Shown here one piece after another: positions 1-10,557 of a stretch of DNA of 64,000 nucleotides. The translations under genes were made by a program, and so were the position numbers. The stretch's first letter is position 1. Every line of letters begins with the position of its first letter. Under the pieces are notes generated by a model. The model was not told where the DNA came from and searched no databases. It was given only the letters and a program-made list of their open reading frames with translations. The stretch is from Chthonomonas calidirosea T49 (GTDB lineage Bacteria > Armatimonadota > Chthonomonadetes > Chthonomonadales > Chthonomonadaceae), in assembly GCF_000427095.1 (NCBI RefSeq), contig NC_021487.1:1390924-1454923 (forward strand), written 5' to 3'.

Positions 1-117
1 GTTGGTAAAGGCAAACTGAGCATGTGCTCCCACAGTTGCTAAAGCGAGGAGCAGCCCGCACAGTGATACTATCCCTAAGGAGAGCGCACTCTTGTGCCTC
101 ATCTCTCGTTCCCTCAT
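1..117 (-). CDS. N-terminus of a secreted protein, cut by the window edge
   Basis: Thirty-nine codons of an open frame are visible, starting at ATG 117 and running off the left edge. The start is preceded by AGGA about six bases upstream, inside the end of the preceding gene, whose stop lies at 125-127; a second in-frame ATG at 102 also has a GAGG upstream. The residues form a typical Sec signal peptide: basic MRHK, a hydrophobic core rich in Leu, Ile, Val and Gly, then an AHA-Q cleavage-like site. The MRHK start resembles that of the large secreted protein immediately upstream, so it may be a further member of the pilus-tip cluster. The mature domain is not visible and no function can be assigned. 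Confidence 0.7.
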   Translation of the reverse strand, partial: MREREMRHKSALSLGIVSLCGLLLALATVGAHAQFAFTN

Positions 118-124
118 CTTTTTC

Positions 125-3100
125 CTAAGGCTGAAGACTTGCTTTTGGATCTTGTAATGTAAAGTTTGAAGCATTGCTGCCCGTAAAGCTTATACTGCGC
201 AAAATGGGCAGTTGTAACAGATTCCCTACCGCATCCGTTTGGATTAAGGTTTCATGTGGCACCATACGTACGATGCAGCTCAACGGGTTGCCAAGTAGCA
301 GCGTTTGGTTTTGGAAGGGCGCTGGGCCGGGGCCTGGAGCATAGAGCCTTCCTGCATTTTGATATCCATTATAGATGCCGTTAGGCCCTGTTGCCGTCGC
401 ATAGTAGTCTATTCCACGTATCTCGAATACCTCTCCATGCACCTCGCCATCTCTTACATTGGGATAGTTCCCAAACGCCTCTACCACGTTATCTGGGCCG
501 GTGTAAGCGTTGGTAATGAGATAGTGCGGAACAAACCGCCCCAACACAGGACTGTAGTCGGCTTGCGGTAGGCGCTGAATGCTCACGGCATGAAGATGTC
601 GGCCGGTTAAATAGTAGTAGTCCGCATCGGTAAGCTGCCATACGATATCGAGGTTTTTTCCATCTGCATCCGGTGCTAACTCATAGCATCCGGCATTATC
701 CGCCAACAGATAATGAATGGTGCGATTGCCTGTTTTCGGGTCGGTGTAAGGAAACGCGCGGAAGAATACCGGATTGCTTACCGGTACATAGGAGACGAAC
801 TGCCCTTGTGCGTTATAGAGTTTAAGCTGGCTGAGGGAGGCGATCACATTTCCATCGGTATTCCCGTTTGGTCCAAAATAGCTGTATCGTGACAAAATCA
901 TGAGCGCTCCCCCCAAGCTTTCTTGATTGCTTAGCGGATCTGCAACCGTTTGTCCACCAGAGACCGTTGGTAAGCTAACATCGCTCACGGCCGCCACCAT
1001 ATCAATCTGGTTCGGATTGGTTGGATCTACGAACTGCTGTATAGTTCGATAGCGAAAACTCCCGTTTTGTTCCCCTAACGAGCGTGTGGTAAAGATCACC
1101 TGGTGATACATGGTAACAGCTGGATAGTTCGCGTTATTTGGCTGTAGTTGGATATACTGCCCTGTATTTGGGTTGAACACATCCACGATCTCGACAGCAC
1201 GGTAGTTTCCGGCGTCGGCTATCACGTAGTGAACTGCATAGTAAGGGCCCGTATAAGTATAGGTAACCCCAGTGATTCGGCTTAGGATCGTAATGGTGCC
1301 GTTTGTTTGACTATCGGTATAGATTTGGGCATCGGTAGGATGATTCAGAGCCAGCGGCTCTCCGGGGCGAAGCGCCTGAATGTCGTTATTGAAAGTCGTT
1401 ATCTCTTGCAGCACGGTACCAGAGGGGTCAAATACAACAACGCGATTGTTGCCCGAATCGGCCACGACATAGTTTCCCTCCCCCAGTTGACTCAACGATG
1501 AAGGTTGACGGAAGGGCACTCTTACAGCGCTTATTGTATTCCCGTTTACAGAAACCGCTTGGGTAGTGTTGAGGCTCCAGACGGCGTTGCCACCGGCATC
1601 TACCTCCAAAATGCGATTTGCATCGGCCACAACGGTCAACTGATTGTTCAAGGCGGCAATGCCGGCTCCAGAGCCGACGGCCACAATGCCCTGAGCTGCC
1701 GCCGGTGGGTTGATCACAACTTGTGTAAGTGGACTTCCGTTGCTCGGATTGGTAAGAGTGGTTATCACACGAACGCTGATTTTGCCTTGTTGAGCGGCGT
1801 TCAAATCCACGGCGGCGATACGTCCATCTACCGTGCCGTAATAGAGCGTTTGCGCGGCAACCGTTGGCCCCGAGGCAGGAAGCGGTGTAGCCTGAACACC
1901 AAAGGTGGGTATGAGCAGGTACCAAGCCAAGTTATCGAGCGGGCCGAAGCCGTTACTGCCATAAATTGCCTGGCGTACCCCTGTATTGCCCAAAGAGATG
2001 AAGATAGGTAGCGCTGTATTGAAGGCATCAATGCCATTGATCGGCCGCATGTTTAAAATACGGATGGCCGTTACAAACACTTGGCCGTTTGTATCGGTCT
2101 GTGTATCTAGCGTGTAGCCGGTGCCGGCCGGAAGCGTAATATAGGCAGGCGACGTACTGGAGTTAACGAAATCGGGCTGCTGCACAGCCAATTGAACGGG
2201 TGCGGCCGTCGGTGACGTTTTGTAGAGAATAGGAGGGTTCAATGGTACAATAGGGTTGATCTGGCTGTTGAGAGCGAGGATAGCTGTAAATTTATCCCCA
2301 TTAGCATCGGTAGCCACTCCAACCACATACACCATACCGCTCTGTAGCGCAGGCTGTCCTATCACACGAAACTGGACGATAGGCGCTTGCACATTGGTAG
2401 TTGGATCGGTATAAACCAACCTTGGACGAATGGTGTTGCCGTCGAAAGTGCCTCCATACATCGGTGAGAACATCCAGTTAACAACCTGCCCGGAGGTAGG
2501 GCCGCTTAACGTTGAGTATTGGCCGGTAACACTGTAGATCCGATCGGGAAGCGGATTGCCCGCGATCAACACCTTGTCCGTAAGGCCTTGCGGTGAGGAA
2601 GCAAAAACAGCCGCTCCCTGATTATCCAGCACAACTCCGCCAGTAAGATAGTGTGGAGAGGAGACAGAGCTTTCCGGATACAACGTAAACGTCCGCCGCT
2701 GAATGAAGATCTGCATATCTTGTTGGCTTGGGCTTATACCGTTGATCGCATCTCCCGGCCAATCGAGTGTGTAATCCACGCTGACCGTGCGAACGATATG
2801 GTTTTGGGTATCGTTCAGTAGAATCCCATTGTTCGCGTTGAAGGTCACTACCATTTGATGTCCGCTTGGCGAACCGGTTCCATCGGGAGGAGGAGGACCG
2901 TTGTAGCTCACTGTAAAGACGCCGTCACTGAGGTGATAGGTTTTCACATCTATGACATTACCTGTAGTCGTATCGGTTTCGGTAACGTGTACCACAGGTG
3001 TCAAGTCAAGCGTGTTAGCACCGCTTGGTGCAGTGACATACCACGGCACCCAGGCGCGCGCGCCGTGCGGCTCAAACTGAAAATTAAGACCGTTTTTAGG

Positions 3101-5041
3101 TTGGTCTACCGGCTGTAATGGCTCATTTTTGGTTGCGAACCAAAGCCCCACGATTTGACCCTGCGATGCAGGCGCTCCGTTTGGCTCGGCTTGCGCAGCC
3201 GCATAGACCACTTCATCCTCTGCTCCAGTCTGTTGATCGGGCACCCATCCAACCGTCAGTGGCCCGACAAGGTCGGCCAATCCATTTGCCAAGGCGCTTG
3301 GTGCTACCGAAGGAGCTACCCCATTTGCGTTGTTAGAAAAGGCGTTAACGGTTTGCCCTGCCTCTAAGGAACCCAAAAGATCCACGGCCACCACGTGCCA
3401 GGCATGACCGGCATCGTTGTTGGCATTATCATAGACCGGTGCAAAAAGCACCCCTCCAGCGTAGGCCGGTGCAGGTACCGGAAGCGGTTCAAGAAGCGAG
3501 GTCGTGTCATCAATGGCCGCATCGGGCTGCCCAGCCTGCCCTATCTGAAAGAGCAACGGTGAGGTGGACTGCAGAGGCCCGGGGAACCCGGGCAGCGCAT
3601 TAAACACACCGGTTACCCCTAACGAGTTTGTAACAGCACATATCTCCACAGTTTGACCGTTGGCTGGGTTCGTTACCGAAGCTAATAGCGGTGTGGCGTA
3701 GCGACCGTTAGCCCCTAAAAACGTGTTCCATATCTCATCATAGGGAGTACCGTACACGAAGTCGGGAATTCCATTATCAGAAAAAAGGGAAAAACCCGTT
3801 AAGGCTTGCCCCGGATGCAGGTTATAAACGTGAAGTCCGTTGTTTCCGTCTACATAGGCGGCGACGTTCTGGTCGATGGCCACTCCGGAGCCAGGATTGG
3901 GAGGATTGTTTAGAGGCACGGTAGCCCAAGCCGTCTCCAAGTTCGCTCCGATGATCTCTTGGGTGGACGCATCGCGATGGGAGTTGGCATTTGCAGCCGG
4001 CATCGCTCCTGTCCACGCGGCAACGTTGTAGGCAAACTTAAGCGGTGTGGTGGGAACAGCGATCACGGTATCACCGCTAACAGCTCCATCGTTGGCGCTG
4101 CCCGTGACGCTGATGGGATTTGGAGCACCAAGAGCTGCATTGATCGCCGCCGCAATGCCAACACCGGAAAGCAGAATATGGCCAGCCCCATAGTTGCCCG
4201 CATAGACAAAGGGAACCGTGGTGCCCAATAGGGGGGTCACCGTGTGAGGGTCAACAAGCCCTCCTCCTAAAGCGGTGAAGATGCTCCCGCTAAAAGTATG
4301 CACAAAGTTCGCCGTATCCGCTACTGAGAGCGGATAAGGATCGTTGAAAAGAGTGGAGAGCGGTTGTAGGATATTGAGCGAAAGGCTATCCGCTGCAGAT
4401 GTTAGCTGCAACGGAAAAAGGAAGTTACCCCCATCGTTGGTAAAGCCGGCAGCTCCATCGTTCTCTATCCAGAGGATTCCCCCTGAATCCACAAACTGGC
4501 GCAGTTTTTCGACCTCGTTTTCGTCGAACTGAATTGTGCCTGTCCCTAAACGACCCCCTTGCAGCGGAAGAAAAGCTATATTATAACTATCAAGCGCTTG
4601 TTGGCTTATCGTGTCGAGATCTTCTTCCCAATAGGCACCCATATTTTTGCTAACGGGTGCACCTACACGAAAGATGAGGGACTGGGGTGTGCCGTTTTGA
4701 AAGGCGGGGTCAGGATTGATCTGTCGTGCCAGCCAACGATTATAGATGTCCTGAGTGATCGTAGAGGGAGCTAGAGGGTTCACGAACTGCCAACCCGCCG
4801 GTTTATAGTCCGTACGCGCATCAAGAGCATAGAAGAGATAAGGCACCGGATCGTTCTTAATAACTTGCCCATTCGCCACCCGCGAAGTCGCGTTGGAAAC
4901 CAACACGCACGCCTTGATCTGCCGGGTTTGTGTGGTGTAGCGTGTGGCATCGGCAGTCGCCATAGAACAAGACAAGATAAGGGCTAACACCCCTAGCAAC
5001 AGCCCCATTAAAAGTTGTAGCGGAGATATTTTGTGTCTCAT
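125..5041 (-). CDS. Very large secreted protein in the PilY1 position, propeller-like C-terminal half
   Basis: A protein of about 1638 aa with an N-terminal signal peptide (MRHKISPLQLL, then a Leu/Ile/Val core ending in ATA-DA). An in-frame ATG at 5089 would add 16 residues; I prefer 5041 because the signal peptide then has a normal n-region and AAGGA lies about nine bases upstream, although 5089 is only eight bases after the preceding stop. Roughly residues 145-210 look like an alpha/beta GATase-like fold (FVDSGGILWIENDG). The second half has repeated strand-rich units such as GNYVVADSGNNRVVVFDPSG, which resemble NHL/beta-propeller blades. It directly follows PilV-, PilW- and PilX-like genes, the slot held by the tip protein PilY1 in other type IV pili. 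No PilY1 signature was recognised, so a tip or adhesin role is inference from position and architecture. Confidence 0.72.
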   Translation of the reverse strand: MRHKISPLQLLMGLLLGVLALILSCSMATADATRYTTQTRQIKACVLVSNATSRVANGQVIKNDPVPYLFYALDARTDYKPAGWQFVNPLAPSTITQDIYNRWLARQINPDPAFQNGTPQSLIFRVGAPVSKNMGAYWEEDLDTISQQALDSYNIAFLPLQGGRLGTGTIQFDENEVEKLRQFVDSGGILWIENDGAAGFTNDGGNFLFPLQLTSAADSLSLNILQPLSTLFNDPYPLSVADTANFVHTFSGSIFTALGGGLVDPHTVTPLLGTTVPFVYAGNYGAGHILLSGVGIAAAINAALGAPNPISVTGSANDGAVSGDTVIAVPTTPLKFAYNVAAWTGAMPAANANSHRDASTQEIIGANLETAWATVPLNNPPNPGSGVAIDQNVAAYVDGNNGLHVYNLHPGQALTGFSLFSDNGIPDFVYGTPYDEIWNTFLGANGRYATPLLASVTNPANGQTVEICAVTNSLGVTGVFNALPGFPGPLQSTSPLLFQIGQAGQPDAAIDDTTSLLEPLPVPAPAYAGGVLFAPVYDNANNDAGHAWHVVAVDLLGSLEAGQTVNAFSNNANGVAPSVAPSALANGLADLVGPLTVGWVPDQQTGAEDEVVYAAAQAEPNGAPASQGQIVGLWFATKNEPLQPVDQPKNGLNFQFEPHGARAWVPWYVTAPSGANTLDLTPVVHVTETDTTTGNVIDVKTYHLSDGVFTVSYNGPPPPDGTGSPSGHQMVVTFNANNGILLNDTQNHIVRTVSVDYTLDWPGDAINGISPSQQDMQIFIQRRTFTLYPESSVSSPHYLTGGVVLDNQGAAVFASSPQGLTDKVLIAGNPLPDRIYSVTGQYSTLSGPTSGQVVNWMFSPMYGGTFDGNTIRPRLVYTDPTTNVQAPIVQFRVIGQPALQSGMVYVVGVATDANGDKFTAILALNSQINPIVPLNPPILYKTSPTAAPVQLAVQQPDFVNSSTSPAYITLPAGTGYTLDTQTDTNGQVFVTAIRILNMRPINGIDAFNTALPIFISLGNTGVRQAIYGSNGFGPLDNLAWYLLIPTFGVQATPLPASGPTVAAQTLYYGTVDGRIAAVDLNAAQQGKISVRVITTLTNPSNGSPLTQVVINPPAAAQGIVAVGSGAGIAALNNQLTVVADANRILEVDAGGNAVWSLNTTQAVSVNGNTISAVRVPFRQPSSLSQLGEGNYVVADSGNNRVVVFDPSGTVLQEITTFNNDIQALRPGEPLALNHPTDAQIYTDSQTNGTITILSRITGVTYTYTGPYYAVHYVIADAGNYRAVEIVDVFNPNTGQYIQLQPNNANYPAVTMYHQVIFTTRSLGEQNGSFRYRTIQQFVDPTNPNQIDMVAAVSDVSLPTVSGGQTVADPLSNQESLGGALMILSRYSYFGPNGNTDGNVIASLSQLKLYNAQGQFVSYVPVSNPVFFRAFPYTDPKTGNRTIHYLLADNAGCYELAPDADGKNLDIVWQLTDADYYYLTGRHLHAVSIQRLPQADYSPVLGRFVPHYLITNAYTGPDNVVEAFGNYPNVRDGEVHGEVFEIRGIDYYATATGPNGIYNGYQNAGRLYAPGPGPAPFQNQTLLLGNPLSCIVRMVPHETLIQTDAVGNLLQLPILRSISFTGSNASNFTLQDPKASLQP

Positions 5042-5097
5042 AGCCGGTTTATCCTTATCCAACACAATGCCCTCTTCTTCGGCCCTCATAGGAATGC

Positions 5098-8000
5098 CTA
5101 GCCTCCGAAAGCAGTAAGATAGCTCAAGTTGTCAGTATCCGTCGGGTCGGTTCCGATCTTTGTCGAGTTTTCACCCGCGTACAGATAGTTTGGACACATA
5201 GGCAGATCGGGAATTGGTGGTAGTGTCTGAATAAACGTGTAGGGTGTACCGTCGGCCCCTGTTGTTTGAATGATGTTCACCCGCAAAGCTCTCTGTCGCC
5301 GTAGAAGCGCCGAGTTAGCCAAAGAAAGGTCGGTAGCATGATAGTAAGGCATAGCTAGGATCGGCGCATACTCGTAGCGCAGGCCGTTGGTTATGGCCAG
5401 TGCAGGGTCGGCAGTGACGTTTTGCAGATAGTTGGGGTTTTGTTGTTCCAGGGGAGTACGATAATCTATCGTATTATCCTGTCCTGGATCGTACCCTTCG
5501 AAAGGCGCGTTCGGGTCGTCAAAATCTCTGTTGTAGAGGTGATCATCCGGCACCTGAACACGTGCTGCCGTGTTCTGGTAGTAGGCCGTCGAGCCATAGT
5601 ATTGTGGAATATAGCCCCAGCGATGCATCCAGGCGGCCTGATCACCCTCCGAGGCTGTATAGTTCTCTGCTATTGCGCCCCAAATCGTGATGCGCACATC
5701 GGGTGGTTCATCGTAGAACGGAAACACATCCTTCGACGCGCGTTCCGCCGATGGCGTTGAATTGGCCAAATCCGCGATATCTTGCGCGTTATAGGAGACA
5801 CGCACGTTATTGCGCGCCAGATAGGCCGACCGAGAATCGTTGGCATCCGGATTAAAAGCATAGCCCGGTATCACAAAGAAAGAGCGGTTTTGAGCATAAA
5901 GTAAGGCCTCGATGCGTACATCAAGCGGGGTGATCATCGCCGTGCTCAGCTGGTAGTCGCTACCGCTGATCCGCGAACCAGAAAGCTGTTGTGCCGTCTG
6001 ATCGAACTGGAAGCGCAAGAGATTATCGTATCCAGGAGAGTTAATCGGTGGATAGTTTTGAGGGGCAAAGAAGTTATTGGAGGAAAAAATGCCGGGATAG
6101 CTCGGCTGTGGGCCATTGATCAAAAGTCCGATCTGCTGGAAGCGCGGTAGAATCGACGAATCATCTAAAGGTAGCCCCGGAACCTGCGGTAAAATCCCCA
6201 AAGCACCTGTCGGCGACGGGCTATTGCCGAACCCTAAGAAGAACGGAAAAAGATAGAGAGCGTTGTTAGGATTGTTGGTAAGACCTGGATTTACCAGCAG
6301 GTTGAAGAAGGTTGGGTTTGGGCCTGTTGCCGCATGACGTATCATAAGGAAGATAGGTACAGGCTGCCCGTTGGAGGTATATGTGGATGGGTTGACCCCC
6401 CAGTTAAACTCCATATCCAAATAGGGTAACGATTCGCTTCCCACCCCAATGGGAGTAGAGAAGATCGGCAAATCTGGGTTCACCCGACTAAAGACATTGG
6501 CCGAGACGGTGCGCATGAACTGCGTGGTATTTACACAGACGTAGTCCTCAGCAAGGATAGCGCAAGTAGATGCGTGCTCCATATGAATGCCGCCGTTCGC
6601 ATCCACATAGCCATCGCCGGCCACTACGCTGCCGTCAATATAGGCTGTACCACGGGTTACCAGAGTGATATGAACTCGCGCAAGTTTGCTTACCGTGGCG
6701 CTCTCTGTCTTATCTTGAACATTCGTGATCGCTCCATAGACGCCATGAACGATGATATTACCCTCGGCAAACAGAGTTAGATTAACTCCATAGGCATTTG
6801 GATCACCACCTATAGCGGGCAAGCCGGCAGCCTGACGCGCTGTAGGGTCATCTCCATCATGCGGCAGAGGCGGCAACCCCATCTGCTTTCGTGCATAATC
6901 CCACAGTGGAATAGTGATACTACTCCCGGCAGACGAGCCATCCGGATTATAAAATACTTTGCCATCATGACGTCGCAGTCGAATAGCATTACCAAGAAGC
7001 GTCACCTCTACCCCTGGCGGCACGTAAAATGGCCCATTCCAGTAGTTATGTACCGCTCCGGGGTCTATCCAATTAGCTCTCAACGAGTAGCCGCCATTCA
7101 CTCCCGGTACACCGGTCTCTTTCTGCAGATCGGTTTGATTATCTATGTAGATATTGGAACCTAGCCCATACTGCCCTGTATTGAACTGGCTACCGTTTGG
7201 CAAGCGGACTAAAAAGCCCGAGTTTTTCGCGAGCACGCGATAGCGAAGATCGGTACTGTTGTAGAGATCGGTATCGAGACTAGGTGGGTCGAGGCGCGGA
7301 ACACTGCGGGTAAATCCATTGGCATCGCTAGAGCCGGCGGCATCTCGAATGATGCCACCATAGGTGTTAAACGCAAGGTTCTGTTGCTGAACCACAATGC
7401 CATCGGAGGGGATAACGGCTCCTCCGTTATTGTTTGGGGATAGCAACGTCGGCGGCAGATTGATGGGCTCGTTAAGATAGGCAGGAAGCGCCGTGTCGTC
7501 TAGGGTAGAGTAAAAAGCCTGCGGGTGGTTAGAGGCCACACGAATTTTGCCGTTTACGAACACCCCCTCCTGAATCACCCCGGGGTTGCCACCCCGATGG
7601 CTCTCATAAAGATAGGTATCCCCCCCAAAAGTGAGATCGCCGTTACAGTAGATAGGAAAGCCAAAGAGGGAAAACCGTTGGTTGCCCACCTGTGCAGCCC
7701 CATTGGCATATGGAGCAAAGCCGAGCATGGGGTTGCCCAGCACGGTGGCTGGGTAGGCACCAATAGAGGGTGTTCCCACATAGTTTGGCACAGTACGTCG
7801 GTCTTTACCGGTAATATAAAGCCCATAGTCTGTTAGTCCAATCTCTTTATAGGCCACCAGCTCGCTTCGTAGGGTGGGCGAGTTGCCGTTTGGGACGAAA
7901 ACGGTTGGGTCACTGCCGGGAGGATTAGGAAGTTCTCCAGGGCGCCCTACCGATTCGATGGTGAGGGCTTGACCTAAAGGATTGTTCGGGTTGGGATCGT

Positions 8001-8364
8001 AGGCCACACGTACCAGGGCACGCCCACCCTTCATGAGAATGCGGGAAAACCCACGAATCAACCAGAAGTAATCGGGGTCGGTAGGGCTAACAGGAGGGGT
8101 TGGATTAGGACGCCAATCCGCCCCTTCCAGACTACTATTGAGCATGGTATTGCAATAGTCCAAACCGGCTTGAGCAAGCTGTCGCGCCTCTGCCGAATCG
8201 CGACTGTTGCCAGCAACAACGAGGTTGCGAGCGATGCGAGCTACGAAAAGCCCCCCGATCACCAGCAAGAAGAACATCACCGCCAAGGCGATGACGAGTG
8301 TTTGGCCGCGTTCGGCAGTGCGACGCTTAAAAAAGCGATCAAAGGATATCTTCGGATTGGACAT
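5098..8364 (-). CDS. Giant PilX-like pilus assembly protein
   Basis: About 1088 aa. Near the N-terminus comes RGQTLVIALAVMFFLLVIGG, a short basic leader and one hydrophobic helix of the type seen in PilX N-terminal domains, without the strict GFTLIE motif. The remaining 1000 or so residues are Gly/Asn/Pro-rich and strand-like, with a middle part (VHGVYGAITNVQD, AYIDGSVVAGDGYV) suggestive of beta-helix or PilX-like extracellular repeats. PilX proteins are usually near 200 aa, so this one is about five times longer. An upstream GTG at 8427 would extend it by 21 residues but has no ribosome site; ATG 8364 gives a compact leader and is preferred, though its Shine-Dalgarno is also weak. It follows the PilW-like gene by about 80 bases and precedes the large secreted protein. 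Confidence 0.75.
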   Translation of the reverse strand: MSNPKISFDRFFKRRTAERGQTLVIALAVMFFLLVIGGLFVARIARNLVVAGNSRDSAEARQLAQAGLDYCNTMLNSSLEGADWRPNPTPPVSPTDPDYFWLIRGFSRILMKGGRALVRVAYDPNPNNPLGQALTIESVGRPGELPNPPGSDPTVFVPNGNSPTLRSELVAYKEIGLTDYGLYITGKDRRTVPNYVGTPSIGAYPATVLGNPMLGFAPYANGAAQVGNQRFSLFGFPIYCNGDLTFGGDTYLYESHRGGNPGVIQEGVFVNGKIRVASNHPQAFYSTLDDTALPAYLNEPINLPPTLLSPNNNGGAVIPSDGIVVQQQNLAFNTYGGIIRDAAGSSDANGFTRSVPRLDPPSLDTDLYNSTDLRYRVLAKNSGFLVRLPNGSQFNTGQYGLGSNIYIDNQTDLQKETGVPGVNGGYSLRANWIDPGAVHNYWNGPFYVPPGVEVTLLGNAIRLRRHDGKVFYNPDGSSAGSSITIPLWDYARKQMGLPPLPHDGDDPTARQAAGLPAIGGDPNAYGVNLTLFAEGNIIVHGVYGAITNVQDKTESATVSKLARVHITLVTRGTAYIDGSVVAGDGYVDANGGIHMEHASTCAILAEDYVCVNTTQFMRTVSANVFSRVNPDLPIFSTPIGVGSESLPYLDMEFNWGVNPSTYTSNGQPVPIFLMIRHAATGPNPTFFNLLVNPGLTNNPNNALYLFPFFLGFGNSPSPTGALGILPQVPGLPLDDSSILPRFQQIGLLINGPQPSYPGIFSSNNFFAPQNYPPINSPGYDNLLRFQFDQTAQQLSGSRISGSDYQLSTAMITPLDVRIEALLYAQNRSFFVIPGYAFNPDANDSRSAYLARNNVRVSYNAQDIADLANSTPSAERASKDVFPFYDEPPDVRITIWGAIAENYTASEGDQAAWMHRWGYIPQYYGSTAYYQNTAARVQVPDDHLYNRDFDDPNAPFEGYDPGQDNTIDYRTPLEQQNPNYLQNVTADPALAITNGLRYEYAPILAMPYYHATDLSLANSALLRRQRALRVNIIQTTGADGTPYTFIQTLPPIPDLPMCPNYLYAGENSTKIGTDPTDTDNLSYLTAFGG

Positions 8365-8443
8365 AGTTTTTTCGTCTATTCGACCCAAAACGGTTCGAAA
8401 AATCTTGATGATACTAGCAGTAGCCACTCATTTAGAAGACATT

Positions 8444-10525
8444 TTAGCGCTGAAGGTTCCGCACGCGCACCTTAGAGACGAGACTGGTATCTTGGGCTGT
8501 CGCCGAAGAGGGGTCAAACAGGCGCGCGTTCAGCACCACGTCTATCAGGCTACGCGTACGATAGTTCACCTTCACCACATCCGAAGGCTCGTTGAGCTGG
8601 AACTGATAGGTCACTTGCACCGGGTCGGCAGGCACATCCTGACCGTTGACGACCTTCTTTGTAGGCAGATTGTGCCGATAGAACAGGCCGTTGACTGGGT
8701 CATCACCACCAGAGGATTGTAATGTCTCCGGCTGGTTATCAAAGGCGATATACCCCACCATAAGACGTGGGTCGTTTGAATTAGAGCCCGGCAGCGGCAC
8801 ATAGTTGATTTTATACTGGTTCGGCCCTATCACGTCTTGGCTCGATGGCACTCGTGTGTACTGAATGGCGTAGCCATAGTGGGCACCGGGGCGCTGATCG
8901 GGTCCAACAACGACCTCGCTTCCAGGCACGATCTCCGGCGTTACTCCCACCGAATTCAGGAAGTATCCAAGCGGAGACACGGTACTAGCGCGTTCCGCAG
9001 GTGCGCCACTGAGATCGGAGAGTAGAATGTAGCGTGAGTTATAGGTTCCGCTATAGCCCGCATTGATATCGGCAGGGAAATAGACTTGCGGCCCCTTATA
9101 GCCGCTCTGCAGGTTCAGAACCCATTGCGGAAACGCGAAATTGACGAGTCCGGACACAGGGTCTACGGTAAAAGCGAACTTTACATTCAGGTTCGTCCAA
9201 AAACCGAGAGGATTTGGATCGGGCCCAATATCAGTAAGCGTCGTGGGGTCTGGAGGTTGCGCTCCCTGATTAACCGTCTGCGCTACAATGTGTCCATTCC
9301 CGGCCGCATCCACATAGTACTGGAAGTAAGTCAACGGATTTTGGGAGAGGGGATCCGCACCAGGCGTGCTTGAACGATAGACGGAAACCCCATAAGGTGT
9401 GGCCCAGGCTCCATACCTTGCCTGATAAAGAGGAGGCGCAGAGTAAGGCATCTCATCTCCTGCAGCGCTTGCACTCATGGGGGTTGCCGCTTCGTTTTGC
9501 ACCGAGGAGGGAACGAAGCTAATGAGAAGATGAGGTGTCGGATGCCCATTGGCATCATAGACGATGTTGCCGTTGTTATCTCTATCAAGATAGATAGCGT
9601 CCCCTTTATTGGCCTGAATCAGGTTTTGCGCCAGGGCAGCCCAGTTCTCCCAGCGATAGACCACCGTTGTTGGCATTCCATAGCGTTCGGCGATCTTCTG
9701 CCATCCCGGCACGCCCCATTTCGGGTCACCCGTATCTCCTGCTCCTGCTTTTGTGGCATCATAGAAAAAGTTTGGATCGTCAAGGATGAGGGGATCGGTT
9801 TTCGTGTCGGTAGGCGCGTTTGGGTTTGTACCGGTATGCAGTAGAGAGAGATTGGGAATGAAAGTACTTGGGTTATCCGGATCGGGAATATAGGGGGTAA
9901 ACTCTACCCGATAGAGTGTCATTCGGTTATCTTTCGGGGCAAGTTGGGGATCCGTCCAGCGATTGGCATAGCCGTGGTAGTTTCCTTGGCCATCTACCGG
10001 CATGCCGCTCTGTTGGTAACCGGAGGTATCCACACCTGAGCGATTATCATGCAGCCCAATAAAGAATCGTGTTATCGTTCGTCCCGGCGCCAAAGGCAGC
10101 GCGACCTGGGCACCGGGCACAATGGGCAGACCGGTGGTCGGGTCTATCGGCTGGTTCGGGTTATTGCCCTGCTCACCCTGAAGGCCTGGAGCGACAAACT
10201 CGATGAGACCATAGGGAACAGAAGTGAGGTAGGGATTTCCTTTTTGGTCGTAGAGCCAGAGATTGATTTTGGTTTGAGGTGTGTTATTGTCGTAGACAAA
10301 AACCGCGTTTGAAAGCTGAGTAGACAGTTCCCGTAGGGTATCACGAGCTGTATCCTGGCTCTCGATCTGCGTGCTGGCACGGTTCACAAGGTTAAAACCA
10401 TCTATGAGAGGCTTCGTGATGATCACCAATAAGATAGAGGTAATGGCGATCACCACAAGCAGCTCAATCAGCGAGAATGCCTGTATCGCTGTACTTCTTC
10501 TCTTTGAATAGGTCCCTACCATCAT
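8444..10525 (-). CDS. Large PilW-like prepilin
   Basis: About 693 aa. It starts with a short basic leader and the type III signal segment [20 protein letters not shown], with Glu at +5 after the expected peptidase site, so it should be a substrate of the prepilin peptidase encoded at 14938-16002. The helix continues into residues ISQDTARDTLRELS-like N-terminal alpha1 sequence, then a long strand-rich globular part of over 600 residues. PilW/GspJ proteins are normally 200-350 aa. I chose ATG 10525 because AAGGAG lies six bases upstream; a longer frame to 10609 would overlap the preceding gene and lacks a better start. The gap to the preceding PilV-like gene is 32 bases, consistent with one operon. 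Confidence 0.8.
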   Translation of the reverse strand: MMVGTYSKRRSTAIQAFSLIELLVVIAITSILLVIITKPLIDGFNLVNRASTQIESQDTARDTLRELSTQLSNAVFVYDNNTPQTKINLWLYDQKGNPYLTSVPYGLIEFVAPGLQGEQGNNPNQPIDPTTGLPIVPGAQVALPLAPGRTITRFFIGLHDNRSGVDTSGYQQSGMPVDGQGNYHGYANRWTDPQLAPKDNRMTLYRVEFTPYIPDPDNPSTFIPNLSLLHTGTNPNAPTDTKTDPLILDDPNFFYDATKAGAGDTGDPKWGVPGWQKIAERYGMPTTVVYRWENWAALAQNLIQANKGDAIYLDRDNNGNIVYDANGHPTPHLLISFVPSSVQNEAATPMSASAAGDEMPYSAPPLYQARYGAWATPYGVSVYRSSTPGADPLSQNPLTYFQYYVDAAGNGHIVAQTVNQGAQPPDPTTLTDIGPDPNPLGFWTNLNVKFAFTVDPVSGLVNFAFPQWVLNLQSGYKGPQVYFPADINAGYSGTYNSRYILLSDLSGAPAERASTVSPLGYFLNSVGVTPEIVPGSEVVVGPDQRPGAHYGYAIQYTRVPSSQDVIGPNQYKINYVPLPGSNSNDPRLMVGYIAFDNQPETLQSSGGDDPVNGLFYRHNLPTKKVVNGQDVPADPVQVTYQFQLNEPSDVVKVNYRTRSLIDVVLNARLFDPSSATAQDTSLVSKVRVRNLQR

Positions 10526-10557
10526 TTCCAGCTCCTTCACACTAGGCAACAGAGGGT

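Noticed and set aside
1428-1925. 165-codon minus-strand frame inside the 1638-aa protein gene
   Set aside because: Fully contained in another frame of a long, convincing gene and rich in Arg/Cys/Ser, as expected for a shadow frame.
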